In this document: positions 43,563 through 52,608 of the stretch, piece by piece | Layout of the letters: each line of letters begins with the position of its first letter | How positions within the stretch are numbered: the stretch's first letter is position 1 | DNA from: JBCDJG01 sp038748065 | GTDB taxonomy: Bacteria; Pseudomonadota; Gammaproteobacteria; Pseudomonadales; Halieaceae | Direction: 5' to 3' | DNA: 64,000 nt | Assembly: GCA_038748065.1 (NCBI GenBank) | Contig: JBCDJG010000019.1 | Location: 19,808 to 83,807 of the forward strand | Position numbers and translations under genes: made by a program | Notes under the pieces: generated by a model | What the model was told of the DNA's origin: nothing | What the model saw: only the letters and a program-made list of their open reading frames with translations | Database searches by the model: none

Positions 43563-44135
43563 ATGGCCCTGATCTTCGCTGGCGTTTTATTGTGGACGTT
43601 CGTGCATCTTTTGCCTGCCGCGGCACCTGCTGCTCGAGGGCAGCTGCTGGGGAAAATGGGCGAGGGGGGCTACAAGGGCCTCTTCTCTGTGCTGGTCCTC
43701 CTGTCAGTGACGCTGATGGTCGTCGGCTGGCGCAGCGCAACACCGTCCATTGTCTACAGTCCTCCCTATGATTTGCGCCCGGTGGCCATTGGTTTGCTGG
43801 TGCTCGCCTTTATCCTGCTGGGCGCCGCCAATCAGCCGGTAAGGATTCGCCGCGTGGTCAGGCATCCTCAACTCAGCGGTGTCGCACTGTTTTCCTTTGC
43901 GCATCTGCTAGCTAATGGCGATAGTCGATCTGTCGTGCTCTTCGGCGGCCTGCTCATTTGGGCCCTGCTCGAGATGCCCTTGATCAGCCGTCGTGAGGGA
44001 GTGTGGCAGAAACCTGAGGTTAAGGGCTGGGGACGCGAATTTGCCGGCGTTGTTGTGGCTCTTCTGATCATGCTCGCATTGGCCTGGGCGCACCCCTGGA
44101 TCGCGGGCGTGCCCGTGGCTATGCCGTCAGGATGA
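43563..44135 (+). CDS. NnrU family membrane protein
   Basis: A 190-residue protein with about five to six membrane helices and the NnrU-family wording LLWTFVHLLPA, RVVRHPQLSGVALFSFAHLLANGD and FGGLLIWALLEM. NnrU relatives occur with denitrification genes, but also with isoprenoid or carotenoid-related isomerases. No denitrification gene is seen here, so the function is left open. An AGGAGA ribosome site precedes the ATG. Confidence 0.85.
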   Translation: MALIFAGVLLWTFVHLLPAAAPAARGQLLGKMGEGGYKGLFSVLVLLSVTLMVVGWRSATPSIVYSPPYDLRPVAIGLLVLAFILLGAANQPVRIRRVVRHPQLSGVALFSFAHLLANGDSRSVVLFGGLLIWALLEMPLISRREGVWQKPEVKGWGREFAGVVVALLIMLALAWAHPWIAGVPVAMPSG

Positions 44136-44148
44136 GGCCCGGCTGGGC

Positions 44149-45144
44149 CTAGGGTGAAGTCAGGTAAGCCATCCAGGCGGCCATACGAATAGCGACCCTG
44201 CTGATGATCTGCACAGGCGGGAAATACTGGGTATAAACGGCCATGGTACCGCCTGCGCCTTGGGGTAGCTCCTGAGCTTGTAAATTATCGCCATCCAGCT
44301 CTACAACCACGGCCCAGCGATCGGTGACTGGTGCGCCTGTCAGTGTGGGTAGTTGGCCACTGGCCGTGAGCTGTGACTGTGCGCCGAATTCGACGATACG
44401 CACCACGGTGCCAGCCAGAGTCTCTCCCGGCATGTGGTTGAAGGATACCTCCGCTGCATCGCCGACGGTTATCCTGCGGATGGCGCTCTGGCTATAACTC
44501 GCCAGGACCTCGTTGGTCCCGGTAACCACGAAGGCCAGCGAAGAGGCGAGGGGCACGGAGGTCACGAAGTTGCCGGGCCGTAGCTGTAGATTGACCACGT
44601 GGCCTTCAGCAGGCGCTTTTACCGTAGTCTCCGCGAGCTGCCACTGGGCGTTGTCCAACTGTGCCTGCGCGCTCGCGATGGATGCTACAGCGATGTCGCG
44701 CTGGGCTATCCAATTGTCCAGATCCACGCGAGCGGCTGCCTGGACCTTCAGCAGCTCCTGTGCCCGGGCAACGTTCACATCGGCCAGCGTCTTTTCCGCC
44801 TTGTGACGATCTATTTGAGCGCGCAGCTGTGCTACCGAGAATGCATAGGGCGCCGGGTCAATTTGAAATAAGGTATCACCGGCCTTGAGCGGCTCGAGCG
44901 GTTTAATTGGGACGTCAACGACCTGACCTTTGACATTGGGCACAATGGGGATGATGTAGCGAAACGCCCGAGCATCGCTGCTCATAGGTGCGAAGGTGTA
45001 CCACATGAAGACGATACCGGCGACGATAGCAACGCCGACGCCGACGAAGGCCGAAATATTGCCAGGTGATTTTTTCAGTAAGCCCAGCTTATTAAAGATC
45101 AGGAAATAAAGCCCGCCGTAGCAGATGCAGATAAAGGCGATCAC
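44149..45144 (-). CDS. HlyD family membrane fusion protein, YiaV-like
   Basis: A 331-residue periplasmic adaptor. Two N-terminal membrane helices (about 1-17 and 31-50) are followed by a biotinyl-lipoyl-like half motif (VVDVPIKPLEPLKAGDTLFQID), a helical hairpin (QLRAQIDRHKAEKTLADVNVARAQELL) and the returning lipoyl and barrel segments (VKAPAEGHVVNLQLRPG). Arrangement and neighbour match the E. coli YiaV/YiaW pair, of unclear export function. The GTG start overlaps the stop of the DUF3302 gene (GTGA). No transporter partner is adjacent. Confidence 0.85.
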   Translation of the reverse strand: MIAFICICYGGLYFLIFNKLGLLKKSPGNISAFVGVGVAIVAGIVFMWYTFAPMSSDARAFRYIIPIVPNVKGQVVDVPIKPLEPLKAGDTLFQIDPAPYAFSVAQLRAQIDRHKAEKTLADVNVARAQELLKVQAAARVDLDNWIAQRDIAVASIASAQAQLDNAQWQLAETTVKAPAEGHVVNLQLRPGNFVTSVPLASSLAFVVTGTNEVLASYSQSAIRRITVGDAAEVSFNHMPGETLAGTVVRIVEFGAQSQLTASGQLPTLTGAPVTDRWAVVVELDGDNLQAQELPQGAGGTMAVYTQYFPPVQIISRVAIRMAAWMAYLTSP

Positions 45145-45422
45145 GGCTCGCTACCTGTTGCGGCGAGGCGGGCTTCCAACTGTTCGATACGTGCAAGCAG
45201 TTCCAGCTTGTCCGGCTCAGGTTTATATCTGGCCCAGATGATGGCGAGAAACCAGCCAACGCCCAAAGACAGCAGACCAAACCAGCCGAGTAAGCGGATG
45301 GCTTCTGCCTGAGGATGCCCCGCATTGTCGGCGATGTTGCCGGGCAGATTGCCGAGCAGGACGGTCAGCCAGATACCAACGGCGGCGATCACAATGAGCA
45401 CGAACAGTGCAAAGTATTCCAT
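45141..45422 (-). CDS. DUF3302 small membrane protein, YiaW-like
   Basis: A 93-residue protein with two membrane helices. The DUF3302-type core is LLGNLPGNIADNAGHPQAEAI followed by LLGWFGLLSLGVGWFLAIIW. A short C-terminal coiled segment (LELLARIEQLEARLAATG) ends it. DUF3302 proteins are typically encoded just before a YiaV-type fusion protein, as here, with overlapping codons. Molecular role unknown. Confidence 0.82.
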   Translation of the reverse strand: MEYFALFVLIVIAAVGIWLTVLLGNLPGNIADNAGHPQAEAIRLLGWFGLLSLGVGWFLAIIWARYKPEPDKLELLARIEQLEARLAATGSEP

Positions 45423-45530
45423 GAGTCAAGCCCTCCTCCGGGCCTAACGGTAGTCGTAGGCACAGGGGAAGGCAAGCCGCCGTCCGGCTCGCGCACTCAC
45501 CTTGGCGATTAAGCGATAACGGTGGCCCTA

Positions 45531-46034
45531 TCAGGGCGCGGAGGCTTCCTCGTAACCTATGAGTGCCGTGCGCAGTTCCGGGCGTGTGGTGCGAGGGGAC
45601 AGCCAGATATCAACAAAATGCTGGCCAAAGTCTGTGTCGTCGACGGCTCCCAGGGTCTCGCCATTCAGGGTGAAGTAGCTACGGTTGTCCTCGCCAAGTT
45701 CCAGGGCGAGTCGATCGCCCTGCTGGACGTCGGGCCAGAGTTCCCTGAGCCGGGCTAGCCAGGCAGCCTGATTTTCGTGGTCGAGGCCCTGTGCGTCCCA
45801 CTCTGTGCCCGTGCGATCAACCAGGGCGTCCGAGGGAATGTCGCGCTGGTACTCAATCTCGAGGCGCAGGGGGCGCTGGTAGCGCTCATAGCTGCCTGTT
45901 TCTGTATAGAGGCGGGAGTTATAAATGTCCCAGAACAGAACGCGCAGGCTGGCCTCGCCAACCAGCGTCAGGCTCTCGGCGCGCGCTGCGCCGCAGGCAA
46001 ATAGCAAGACGGTGCACAGGGTGGCAAACCGCAT
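45531..46034 (-). CDS. Secreted chalcone-isomerase-like protein
   Basis: A 167-residue protein with a cleavable signal peptide (MRFATLCTVLLFACGAARA). The mature part matches the bacterial chalcone-isomerase-like fold family (VGEASLRVLFWDIYNSRLYT, LRLEIEYQRDIPSDALVDRT, FTLNGETLGAVDDTDFGQHFVDIWLS). These proteins are periplasmic and of unknown function; the plant enzyme reaction should not be assumed. Single gene. Confidence 0.78.
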   Translation of the reverse strand: MRFATLCTVLLFACGAARAESLTLVGEASLRVLFWDIYNSRLYTETGSYERYQRPLRLEIEYQRDIPSDALVDRTGTEWDAQGLDHENQAAWLARLRELWPDVQQGDRLALELGEDNRSYFTLNGETLGAVDDTDFGQHFVDIWLSPRTTRPELRTALIGYEEASAP

Positions 46035-46118
46035 ATTGAGCCCTCCCGAGGGTGATCCGGTGAGCTTTTTGTACGATTTTTGTCCCGAAGCGGATCAGCG
46101 CGAAGCGCCAGCCTGGCG

Positions 46119-46703
46119 CTAGAACTGAGGCTCTGTGCCGTGCACGCCGAGATAGTGGGAGCTGAGATGTGGCTTCTCATCGAGGATGCTGTTGATCTCG
46201 TAGATCCGCTCGTAATTTGTGTCCTTGATCAGCCAGCGCCCATCGACCTTCAGGTAGCGATCCCAGTACAGCGCCGTACCCTGGGTCAGCGCTTTGTGAT
46301 TAAGAATCCACATGTGGTCGGCAAGGTACCAGATGCCAGTGGCCTCGGTTTCGCTGAGAATCTGGATTTCGGGCTGATGACCGTTGTGGTGGCCCACGGA
46401 CTCGCGCGAGAAGGATACACCGATGTTATCCAGATATTCTTGCTTGCCCTGTAGCTTCCACTCGTAGTCGCCGCCCTTGAAGTTCACGCTGACGTCATCG
46501 TGGAACAGCGTGGCCATCTCCTCAAGGTTGGCGGTATCCACGCAGCGGAAGTAGGCGTGCTTGAGTTGCTTGATCGCCTCAATATCCATCAGTCGCTGAA
46601 TGTCCTTGCGGAGCTCATCGATACCGCCTGCGCTGACTTCGAGGGGTATGCCCTCCTGGATGCCAAAGGTGCTCTTGTTCAGAAGTTGGCGTTCTTCGCT
46701 CAT
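46119..46703 (-). CDS. SnoaL-like / nuclear transport factor 2 family protein
   Basis: A 194-residue cytoplasmic protein with the SnoaL_4-type pattern. The segment IEAIKQLKHAYFRCVDTANLEEMATLFHDDV holds the usual Tyr and Asp of the pocket, GHHNGHQPEI supplies a central His, and WDRYLKVDGRWLIKDTNYERIYE closes the fold. Relatives include dehydratases and isomerases acting on steroid or polyketide-like substrates. It has a strong GGGAGGA ribosome site. Substrate unknown. Confidence 0.82.
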   Translation of the reverse strand: MSEERQLLNKSTFGIQEGIPLEVSAGGIDELRKDIQRLMDIEAIKQLKHAYFRCVDTANLEEMATLFHDDVSVNFKGGDYEWKLQGKQEYLDNIGVSFSRESVGHHNGHQPEIQILSETEATGIWYLADHMWILNHKALTQGTALYWDRYLKVDGRWLIKDTNYERIYEINSILDEKPHLSSHYLGVHGTEPQF

Positions 46704-46794
46704 GCTTTATTCCTCCCGAAGGTTTTCCCAAACTGTGCCGCGTGCCGAGGTGGAGTAGAATACCGCAGTCCAATTACTCGGATGCCGCCTTCCT

Positions 46795-48234
46795 TTGCGT
46801 TGTGGATCAGTAAAACAAACCGCGGGCGCAATTGCGGGCTTTGCGCTGTCGCTGTGCCCCCTGACGGGCACGGCTAATAACCCCGTGACGGATATGGCAC
46901 TTGGGGATGTGCCCGAGGGCACTGTCGGACTGGGCTTCGGCTTTCGCTGGGGGGACAGCCCTTATACCAACGTCGACGACATCGGCAGCAAGGTAAGCGA
47001 GGCCAGTAATGACATTCTGCCTTTCTACTATTACGAGGGCCGCTGGCTGTTTTCTCATGGCTCGAAAGCGGGCGTTCATCTGCTGGATGCCAAGCACTTC
47101 GAACTCGATGCGCTGCTGAGTTATCGCTTTACCCGCCTGGAAGAAAAAACCAATCGCTTTTTGCGCCCAATCGACGAGCGAGAGCAGACCCTGGAAGGTG
47201 GGCTCAGAGCAGCGGTGAAGGGCGATTGGGGTCGGGTCAGCCTGATGGCCCTGACGGATACGCTGGATCGCCACAATGGCTATGAACTGGATCTCACCTA
47301 TCGCTACGATTTTCGCACTGGCAAGTTCTTCTTCGCGCCCTATGTCAGCTATCTCTACCAGGATGAGAGCCTGAGCGATTATTACTATGGCGTTAGTGAC
47401 GAAGAAAGCCGCCCAGCTCGAGACCTGGACCCCTATCAAGTTGGCGAGAGCGAGTTTGCCCGCCTCGGTATCAATACGACCTACCGCTGGTCCAAACGCA
47501 TGAGGCTGTTTGCTAACTATTCGGTCGACTTTTTGCCAGATAACGTCAAAGACAGTCCTATCGTGGACAAGGACCAGGTCCACCAGGTCATGCTGGGCTT
47601 TGCCTACCGCTTCGGCAATGTCATCGACGACGCTGAGATTCGCCGCCGTAATCCGGAGCGCGCAGGCGAGTGGAGTTGGCGGATCAACTACGGCTACACG
47701 GCCGAGGAAACCTTTCACAAAGTACACCGTGGCTATTTCCAGAGCAGCCGCGACGTTGATACCACGCTTGCGGGTTTCACTGTGGGCAAGCTGATGCTGG
47801 ACGGTCCGCGCGCTGACTTCTGGGGCAAGGTTTCCCTCAACAGGCGCCTGGAGAATGATCTGCAGGATGACTTTTGGGAACTGAATGCCTATGTGATGGC
47901 CATGGGCACGGGATACTCGCCCTGGAGTTCGCGTGAAGTCTTCCGCTATGGCTTTGGCTTCGGGTTTTCCTACGCCCATGACATACCGGCAATCGAGCAA
48001 GTCAAACAGGCTCGCCGCACCAACGGCGACACCTCACATTTCCTCAACTACCTGGAAGCCCAGGTTGATTTTCCCATGCGGAATTTTTTTGGTGATCGCG
48101 GCTGGTGGCAAGACTGCTACGCCGGTCTGACGATTGTGCACCGTTCCGGTATTTTTGGCCGGGTCGATATCCTCGACAATGTGGATGGCGGCTCCGATGT
48201 GCTGACCGCTCATATGGAGTGTCGGCGCAAATGA
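46795..48234 (+). CDS. Outer membrane MipA/OmpV-like protein with extra C-terminal barrel-like region
   Basis: A 479-residue protein with a TTG start (no in-frame ATG upstream) and a signal peptide (AGAIAGFALSLCPLTGTA). Residues 35-285 follow the MipA/OmpV pattern: VGLGFGFRWGDSPY, DILPFYYYEGRWLF, APYVSYLYQDESLSDYYYGV, DSPIVDKD and MLGFAYRFG, where usual members end. A further 190 or so residues (WSWRINYGYTAEETF to the C-terminus, with TIVHRSGIFGRV) look like additional beta-barrel strands of another type. This is either a fusion or a family variant. It is coupled to a SYLF lipoprotein gene. Confidence 0.65.
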   Translation: MRCGSVKQTAGAIAGFALSLCPLTGTANNPVTDMALGDVPEGTVGLGFGFRWGDSPYTNVDDIGSKVSEASNDILPFYYYEGRWLFSHGSKAGVHLLDAKHFELDALLSYRFTRLEEKTNRFLRPIDEREQTLEGGLRAAVKGDWGRVSLMALTDTLDRHNGYELDLTYRYDFRTGKFFFAPYVSYLYQDESLSDYYYGVSDEESRPARDLDPYQVGESEFARLGINTTYRWSKRMRLFANYSVDFLPDNVKDSPIVDKDQVHQVMLGFAYRFGNVIDDAEIRRRNPERAGEWSWRINYGYTAEETFHKVHRGYFQSSRDVDTTLAGFTVGKLMLDGPRADFWGKVSLNRRLENDLQDDFWELNAYVMAMGTGYSPWSSREVFRYGFGFGFSYAHDIPAIEQVKQARRTNGDTSHFLNYLEAQVDFPMRNFFGDRGWWQDCYAGLTIVHRSGIFGRVDILDNVDGGSDVLTAHMECRRK

Positions 48235-48764
48235 AGTACCTCGCCCTGATAGCTGCCCTGCTGTTGTCAGGCTGTATCTGGAGCCCCATTGTGTATGACC
48301 AGGCCGCGCGTGAAAGCACGCAGGCCGCGGAGGCGGCCTTTCGAGAGACGGGCTCGCTGGACGGCTACTTTGAGGACGCGTTGGCGTGGGCTGTGTTTCC
48401 CGCTACGGTTCGCGCAGGCGGCGGCTTTGGCGCGGCCTTCGGACGCGGCTGGTTGCTTGAGCGCAGCGGTGTAAGCGGCCGTGTGCAGGTGGCGGAATTA
48501 TTCGCGGGGGCTAACCTGGGTGGGCAGGCCTACCGTACGATCCTGTTTTTCCGTACGCCGCAGGTCCTTGAGCGCTTCAAAAAGGGCCGCTTCGAATTCA
48601 GCGGTCAAGCCAACGCCACGGCGGTGACCGTCGGCAAGTCCATCACACCCTCATATCACCAGGATGTAGCGATGTTTGTTCAGGTGCGCGGTGGCCTGCT
48701 GTTGGAAGCCAGCGTCGGCGCGCAGCGCTACGATTTCTTCCCGCTGGCGGACGCCCCTAACTGA
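48231..48764 (+). CDS. SYLF (Ysc84-like) domain lipoprotein
   Basis: 177 residues from the ATG at 48231; longer frames overlap the barrel gene. The signal ends in LLLSGC, a lipobox. The SYLF lipid-binding-type domain is recognisable in AWAVFPATVRAGGGFGAAFGRGWLL, FAGANLGGQAYRTILFFRTPQVLERFKKG and GGLLLEASVGAQRYDFFP. Its ATG overlaps the stop of the MipA-like gene (ATGA), so the two outer-envelope proteins are made together. Confidence 0.82.
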   Translation: MKYLALIAALLLSGCIWSPIVYDQAARESTQAAEAAFRETGSLDGYFEDALAWAVFPATVRAGGGFGAAFGRGWLLERSGVSGRVQVAELFAGANLGGQAYRTILFFRTPQVLERFKKGRFEFSGQANATAVTVGKSITPSYHQDVAMFVQVRGGLLLEASVGAQRYDFFPLADAPN

Positions 48765-50130
48765 CGCCAAAGTGGGCGGCGGTTGCGTCCAGCGCCTGGG
48801 CGAGCTTGTCGGCCAGAATATCGATCTCTTCAGTATTGCAGATGAGCGGCGGCGCAGTGATCATGGCATCGCCCGTCTGGCGCACCATCAGCCCGTTTTC
48901 ATTAGCGCTGTTACGGCAGAAAACAGCGGCACCTGAATCTGGCGCCAAGCGCTCACGGCTGTTTTTGTCGCGCACCAGCTCAACGGCCGCGAACATACCC
49001 TTGCCACGCACTTCGCCCACGATGGGGTGGTCTACGAGTTCCTGCAGCCTGGCCTGAAAGTGCGGCGCGATATCTGCAGCGGCAGTTTCGATGATGCGGG
49101 TCTCCTCAAGAATGCGCAGCGTTGCAATGCCGGCGGCGCAGGAAGCCGGGTGACCGGAGTAAGTAAGCCCGTGGGCAAACTCGCCTTCGTGAGCAACCAA
49201 TACGTCCCCGACTTTGTCGCTGACCAGCACGCCGCCCAGAGGCATGTAGCCATTGGTCACCGCCTTGGCAAAGGTCATAAGGTCGGGGCGAATGTTATAG
49301 GTCTGGCTGCCAAACCACTGGCCCGTGCGACCAAACCCGCAAATAACCTCATCCGCGATCAGGAGGATATCGCGCGCATCGCAAATGCGCTGAACCTCAG
49401 GCCAGTAGCTGTCGGGCGGTATGATGACGCCACCTGCACCCTGTATCGGCTCGGCAATGAAGGCCGCGACGTTTTCTTCGCCCAGCTCCTCGATCTTGGC
49501 GTCCAGCTCTCGCGCCACGCGCAGGCCGAAGTCGTCCGGTGATTCGTCAGCACGACCTTCTTCAAACCAGTGCGGCTGAGTGAGGTAGTGCACATAGTCC
49601 AGGCCGCGGGTCTGCTCGTGCATGGCCTTCATACCGCCCAGCGTTGCCGCGGCAATGGTTGAGCCGTGGTAGGCATTGCGACGGCTGATGATATGTTTCT
49701 TCTCGGGCTTGCCCAGCGCATCGTAGTAGCGATGGACCAGACGCAGGTTAGTGTCGTTGGCCTCGGAGCCGGAGTTGGTGAAAAACACGCGGTTGAAGCC
49801 CTCGGGGCTGACTTCGGCCAGTTTTTCAGCCAGTGCAACGGCCGGTTCATTGGAGCACTGGAAGAAGTTGTTGTAATAGGGCAGCTGCTGCATCTGCTGG
49901 AACACCGCCTCGGCGATGCTGTGCTGGCTGTAACCCAGGTTACAGCACCACAGGCCCGACATGCCGTCGAGCATCTTCAATCCGTCATGCGTGTAGATAT
50001 AGATGTGCTCAGCCTTGGAAACGATCCTGCCGCCATCGCCACCGTTATAGGCGTGGAAGTCGGTAAAGGGGTGCAGGTGATGGGCCCGATCCAGCGCGCT
50101 CAGTGTGCCGGTGTCGACTGGCTTGTTCAT
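48757..50130 (-). CDS. Class III aminotransferase (putrescine/beta-alanine:pyruvate type)
   Basis: 457 residues starting at MNKPVDTGTL. PLP-binding features are NSGSEANDTNLRL (119-131), DEVICGFGRTGQWFG (260-274) and the lysine K289 in LMTFAKAVTNGYMPLGG. The size and N-terminal GMSGLWCCNLGY segment fit omega-transaminases that use putrescine, spermidine, beta-alanine or 4-aminobutyrate with pyruvate. It is divergent from a PuuA-like ligase followed by agmatinase, which points to polyamine degradation. The last bases overlap the SYLF gene end by 8. Confidence 0.88.
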   Translation of the reverse strand: MNKPVDTGTLSALDRAHHLHPFTDFHAYNGGDGGRIVSKAEHIYIYTHDGLKMLDGMSGLWCCNLGYSQHSIAEAVFQQMQQLPYYNNFFQCSNEPAVALAEKLAEVSPEGFNRVFFTNSGSEANDTNLRLVHRYYDALGKPEKKHIISRRNAYHGSTIAAATLGGMKAMHEQTRGLDYVHYLTQPHWFEEGRADESPDDFGLRVARELDAKIEELGEENVAAFIAEPIQGAGGVIIPPDSYWPEVQRICDARDILLIADEVICGFGRTGQWFGSQTYNIRPDLMTFAKAVTNGYMPLGGVLVSDKVGDVLVAHEGEFAHGLTYSGHPASCAAGIATLRILEETRIIETAAADIAPHFQARLQELVDHPIVGEVRGKGMFAAVELVRDKNSRERLAPDSGAAVFCRNSANENGLMVRQTGDAMITAPPLICNTEEIDILADKLAQALDATAAHFGVS

Positions 50131-50301
50131 AGTGCTTTCTCCAGGTGATGATGCGCCGGCGCCTACCCGCAGGTGGTATGGCCGCGCATGAGTCGAGGCT
50201 GTTAAATAGTGTGGCATAGCGCCCTGGGGAGGGAATTACCCCTTTGGTGGTGTTTTCCGCTCACGTGTTCCGCTGACATGTTCCAAAGGAGACTGAACAC
50301 A

Positions 50302-51645
50302 ATGGCTGACCTCGCACTTGAGTCATTTTTACAGGCCCACCCCGATATTGAAGTCTTTGAGGTGATGCTGCCAGACCTCGCCGGCGGGCTCCGTGGCAAG
50401 TGGGTCAATCGTGACAAGATCGCCAAGGTTGCCGCTGGCGAGCTTAAACTGCCGCTGAGCTCCCACGCGTTCGATATCTGGGGGCGTGATGTTGAAGACT
50501 GGGTGATGGAAACCGGCGACGGCGATGGCGTCTGTGTGGCCGACCTCGGCACGCTGGCGCCGGTGCCATGGGCGAGTCGGCCAACGGGGCAGCTGTTAAT
50601 GACTCTGAACGAGGTTGACGGATCGCCCAGCCCGCTGGACCCACGGCACAGGGTGCAAACGCTCATGCAGCGCTTCGCGGAACACGGTCTGACGCCAGTG
50701 CTCGCCAGCGAGATGGAATTCTATCTGTTTCGTGATGAACAGGATGCGCTGGGCAGGCCGATTCACACTCAGACGGATCGCGTGGGTGGCATCATCGGCG
50801 GCGGGCAGACCTATGGCATTGATCTGATGGCTGACATGGCCGACGTGTTGCACGACATCCGCGATGCCTGCAAGGCCCAGCAGCTACCCGTAGACACGCT
50901 GATTAAAGAGTGCGGACCATCGCAATACGAAATAAACCTCTACCACCGGGCGAATGCGCTGCAGGCTGCGGATGAGGCACTCATGCTGAAGCGGGCTATC
51001 CGGGGGGTGGCACGCAGACACGGGCTCTGCGCCTCTTTCATGGCCAAGCCCTTTGGCGAGTTGTCCGGCAACGGCATGCATGTGCATTGCAGCCTGCTCA
51101 ATGACCAGGGTGAAAATGCCTTTGATGATGGCAGCGGCGCGGGTACGAAGATGCTGCGACAGGCTATTGCGGGTTGCATGGCCAGCATGGACGAGAGCAT
51201 GGTGCTGTTTGCCCCCAACCTGAATTCCTATCGGCGTTTTCAGCGCGGGACGCATGCGCCACTCGCACCGAGCTGGGGTTTTGAAAACCGCACGGTCGCG
51301 CTGCGCGTGCCCGCTGATGTGCCAGCGGCGACACGCATTGAGCATCGAGTCGCCGGGGCGGATGCCCAGCCACACCTCGTTATCGCCGCCATCCTGGCTG
51401 GCATGCTTGCCGGGATCGAGGGCGAACTCGATCCAGGTGAGCCTCTCACGGGCAACGCCTATGACCAGCTCGAGCCCAGCTTGCCGCGCTATTGGCCTCA
51501 GGCGCTGGCTCGTTTCGTCGGCTCCAGCTTCATTGGCGAGCGGCTTGGAACGGAGTTTCAGCGCGTATTCGCGATGATAAAACAACAGGAGCTGGATGAG
51601 TTTGATCGACTCGTCACGCCGCTGGAGTATGATGCCTGTCTGTAG
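50302..51645 (+). CDS. puuA: Glutamine synthetase family, gamma-glutamylputrescine synthetase-like
   Basis: 447 residues from the ATG at 50302 with an AAAGGAGA ribosome site. The N-terminal beta-grasp part contains VFEVMLPDLAGGLRGKWV. The catalytic domain has SEMEFYLF, GPSQYEINLYHRAN and the ATP/ammonia site NGMHVHCSLL, with FAPNLNSYRRFQ later. The Tyr adenylylation region of GlnA is absent. In PuuA-type enzymes the substrate amine is putrescine or another polyamine, linked to glutamate at the expense of ATP. Neighbours (aminotransferase and agmatinase) support this. Confidence 0.82.
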   Translation: MADLALESFLQAHPDIEVFEVMLPDLAGGLRGKWVNRDKIAKVAAGELKLPLSSHAFDIWGRDVEDWVMETGDGDGVCVADLGTLAPVPWASRPTGQLLMTLNEVDGSPSPLDPRHRVQTLMQRFAEHGLTPVLASEMEFYLFRDEQDALGRPIHTQTDRVGGIIGGGQTYGIDLMADMADVLHDIRDACKAQQLPVDTLIKECGPSQYEINLYHRANALQAADEALMLKRAIRGVARRHGLCASFMAKPFGELSGNGMHVHCSLLNDQGENAFDDGSGAGTKMLRQAIAGCMASMDESMVLFAPNLNSYRRFQRGTHAPLAPSWGFENRTVALRVPADVPAATRIEHRVAGADAQPHLVIAAILAGMLAGIEGELDPGEPLTGNAYDQLEPSLPRYWPQALARFVGSSFIGERLGTEFQRVFAMIKQQELDEFDRLVTPLEYDACL

Positions 51646-51677
51646 GGCCTGTTTTGGCATAGGGAACGGCAAGAACA

Positions 51678-52595
51678 ATGAGTGATCAACAGCACTTCAC
51701 CGACCTTGGCATGTACAGCAACCTCTTTGGGTACTGCGGTCTGCCGCTCAACGCTTCCACTGACGATGACAGTATCGATGCCATGGTCATGGGTGTGCCC
51801 TATGACCTCGGAACCAGCGGCCGCTCGGGCGCTCGCTTTGGCCCCAATGGCATCCGGCAGGCCAGCGCCAACCTGCGCTGGGAGGAGTGTCGCTGGCCCT
51901 GGGACTTTGAACTGGCAGACAGGCTGAAAGCCACTGACTGTGGTGACGTTGGTTTTCTGTGGGGAGACAGCGCCGACATGTTAAAGCAGGTGGAGGCACG
52001 CGCCCATGCGATTGTTTCAGCGGGGAAGACGCTGTTCAGCATGGGTGGTGATCATTTTGTAACACTGCCTCTACTTCGAGCCCACGCGAAAGTGCACGGC
52101 AAGCTCGCCCTCATCCATTTTGACGCGCACACTGATAGCTATGAAGAAGATCAGGAGTACAACCACGGCTGCATGTTCTACCGCGCCCCCCGTGAGGGCC
52201 TGATCGACCCGGCGCACTCGATTCAGATCGGCATTCGAACTGACTATGAAGACGAGGGTTATGAGTTCGCCGTGGTAGATGCGCACGAGGCTAATGAACA
52301 GTCTGTGCAGGCTACCGTGGAGGCGATTCGTGCCCGCGTCGGGGACATGCCCGCCTACCTCACCTTCGATATTGACTGCCTCGACCCGGCTTATGCTCCG
52401 GGTACCGGGACTCCAGTTGTGGGGGGGCTGTCCTCCTCTCGTGCGCTGCGCATCTTGCAGGGCATTGCAGATCTAGACATCGTCGGCTTCGACCTGGTGG
52501 AGGTGGCGCCGGCATACGACCATGCAGATGTCACCGCGCTCGCCGGGGCGACGCTGCTCTTGGAGTTTATGCACATGTACGCCAGCCGGCGCTGA
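51678..52595 (+). CDS. speB: Agmatinase / ureohydrolase family
   Basis: A 305-residue arginase-superfamily enzyme. Binuclear manganese ligands are visible as GGDH (H126), DAHTDS (D149, H151, D153) and DIDCLDPAYAPG with two Asp. NHGCMFYR supplies the conserved second-shell His. It should hydrolyse agmatine to putrescine and urea, feeding the gamma-glutamylputrescine synthetase gene 32 bases upstream. Guanidinobutyrase or guanidinopropionase activity is possible because these share the same motifs. Confidence 0.85.
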   Translation: MSDQQHFTDLGMYSNLFGYCGLPLNASTDDDSIDAMVMGVPYDLGTSGRSGARFGPNGIRQASANLRWEECRWPWDFELADRLKATDCGDVGFLWGDSADMLKQVEARAHAIVSAGKTLFSMGGDHFVTLPLLRAHAKVHGKLALIHFDAHTDSYEEDQEYNHGCMFYRAPREGLIDPAHSIQIGIRTDYEDEGYEFAVVDAHEANEQSVQATVEAIRARVGDMPAYLTFDIDCLDPAYAPGTGTPVVGGLSSSRALRILQGIADLDIVGFDLVEVAPAYDHADVTALAGATLLLEFMHMYASRR

Positions 52596-52608
52596 CGACG
52601 GTTCAGGC

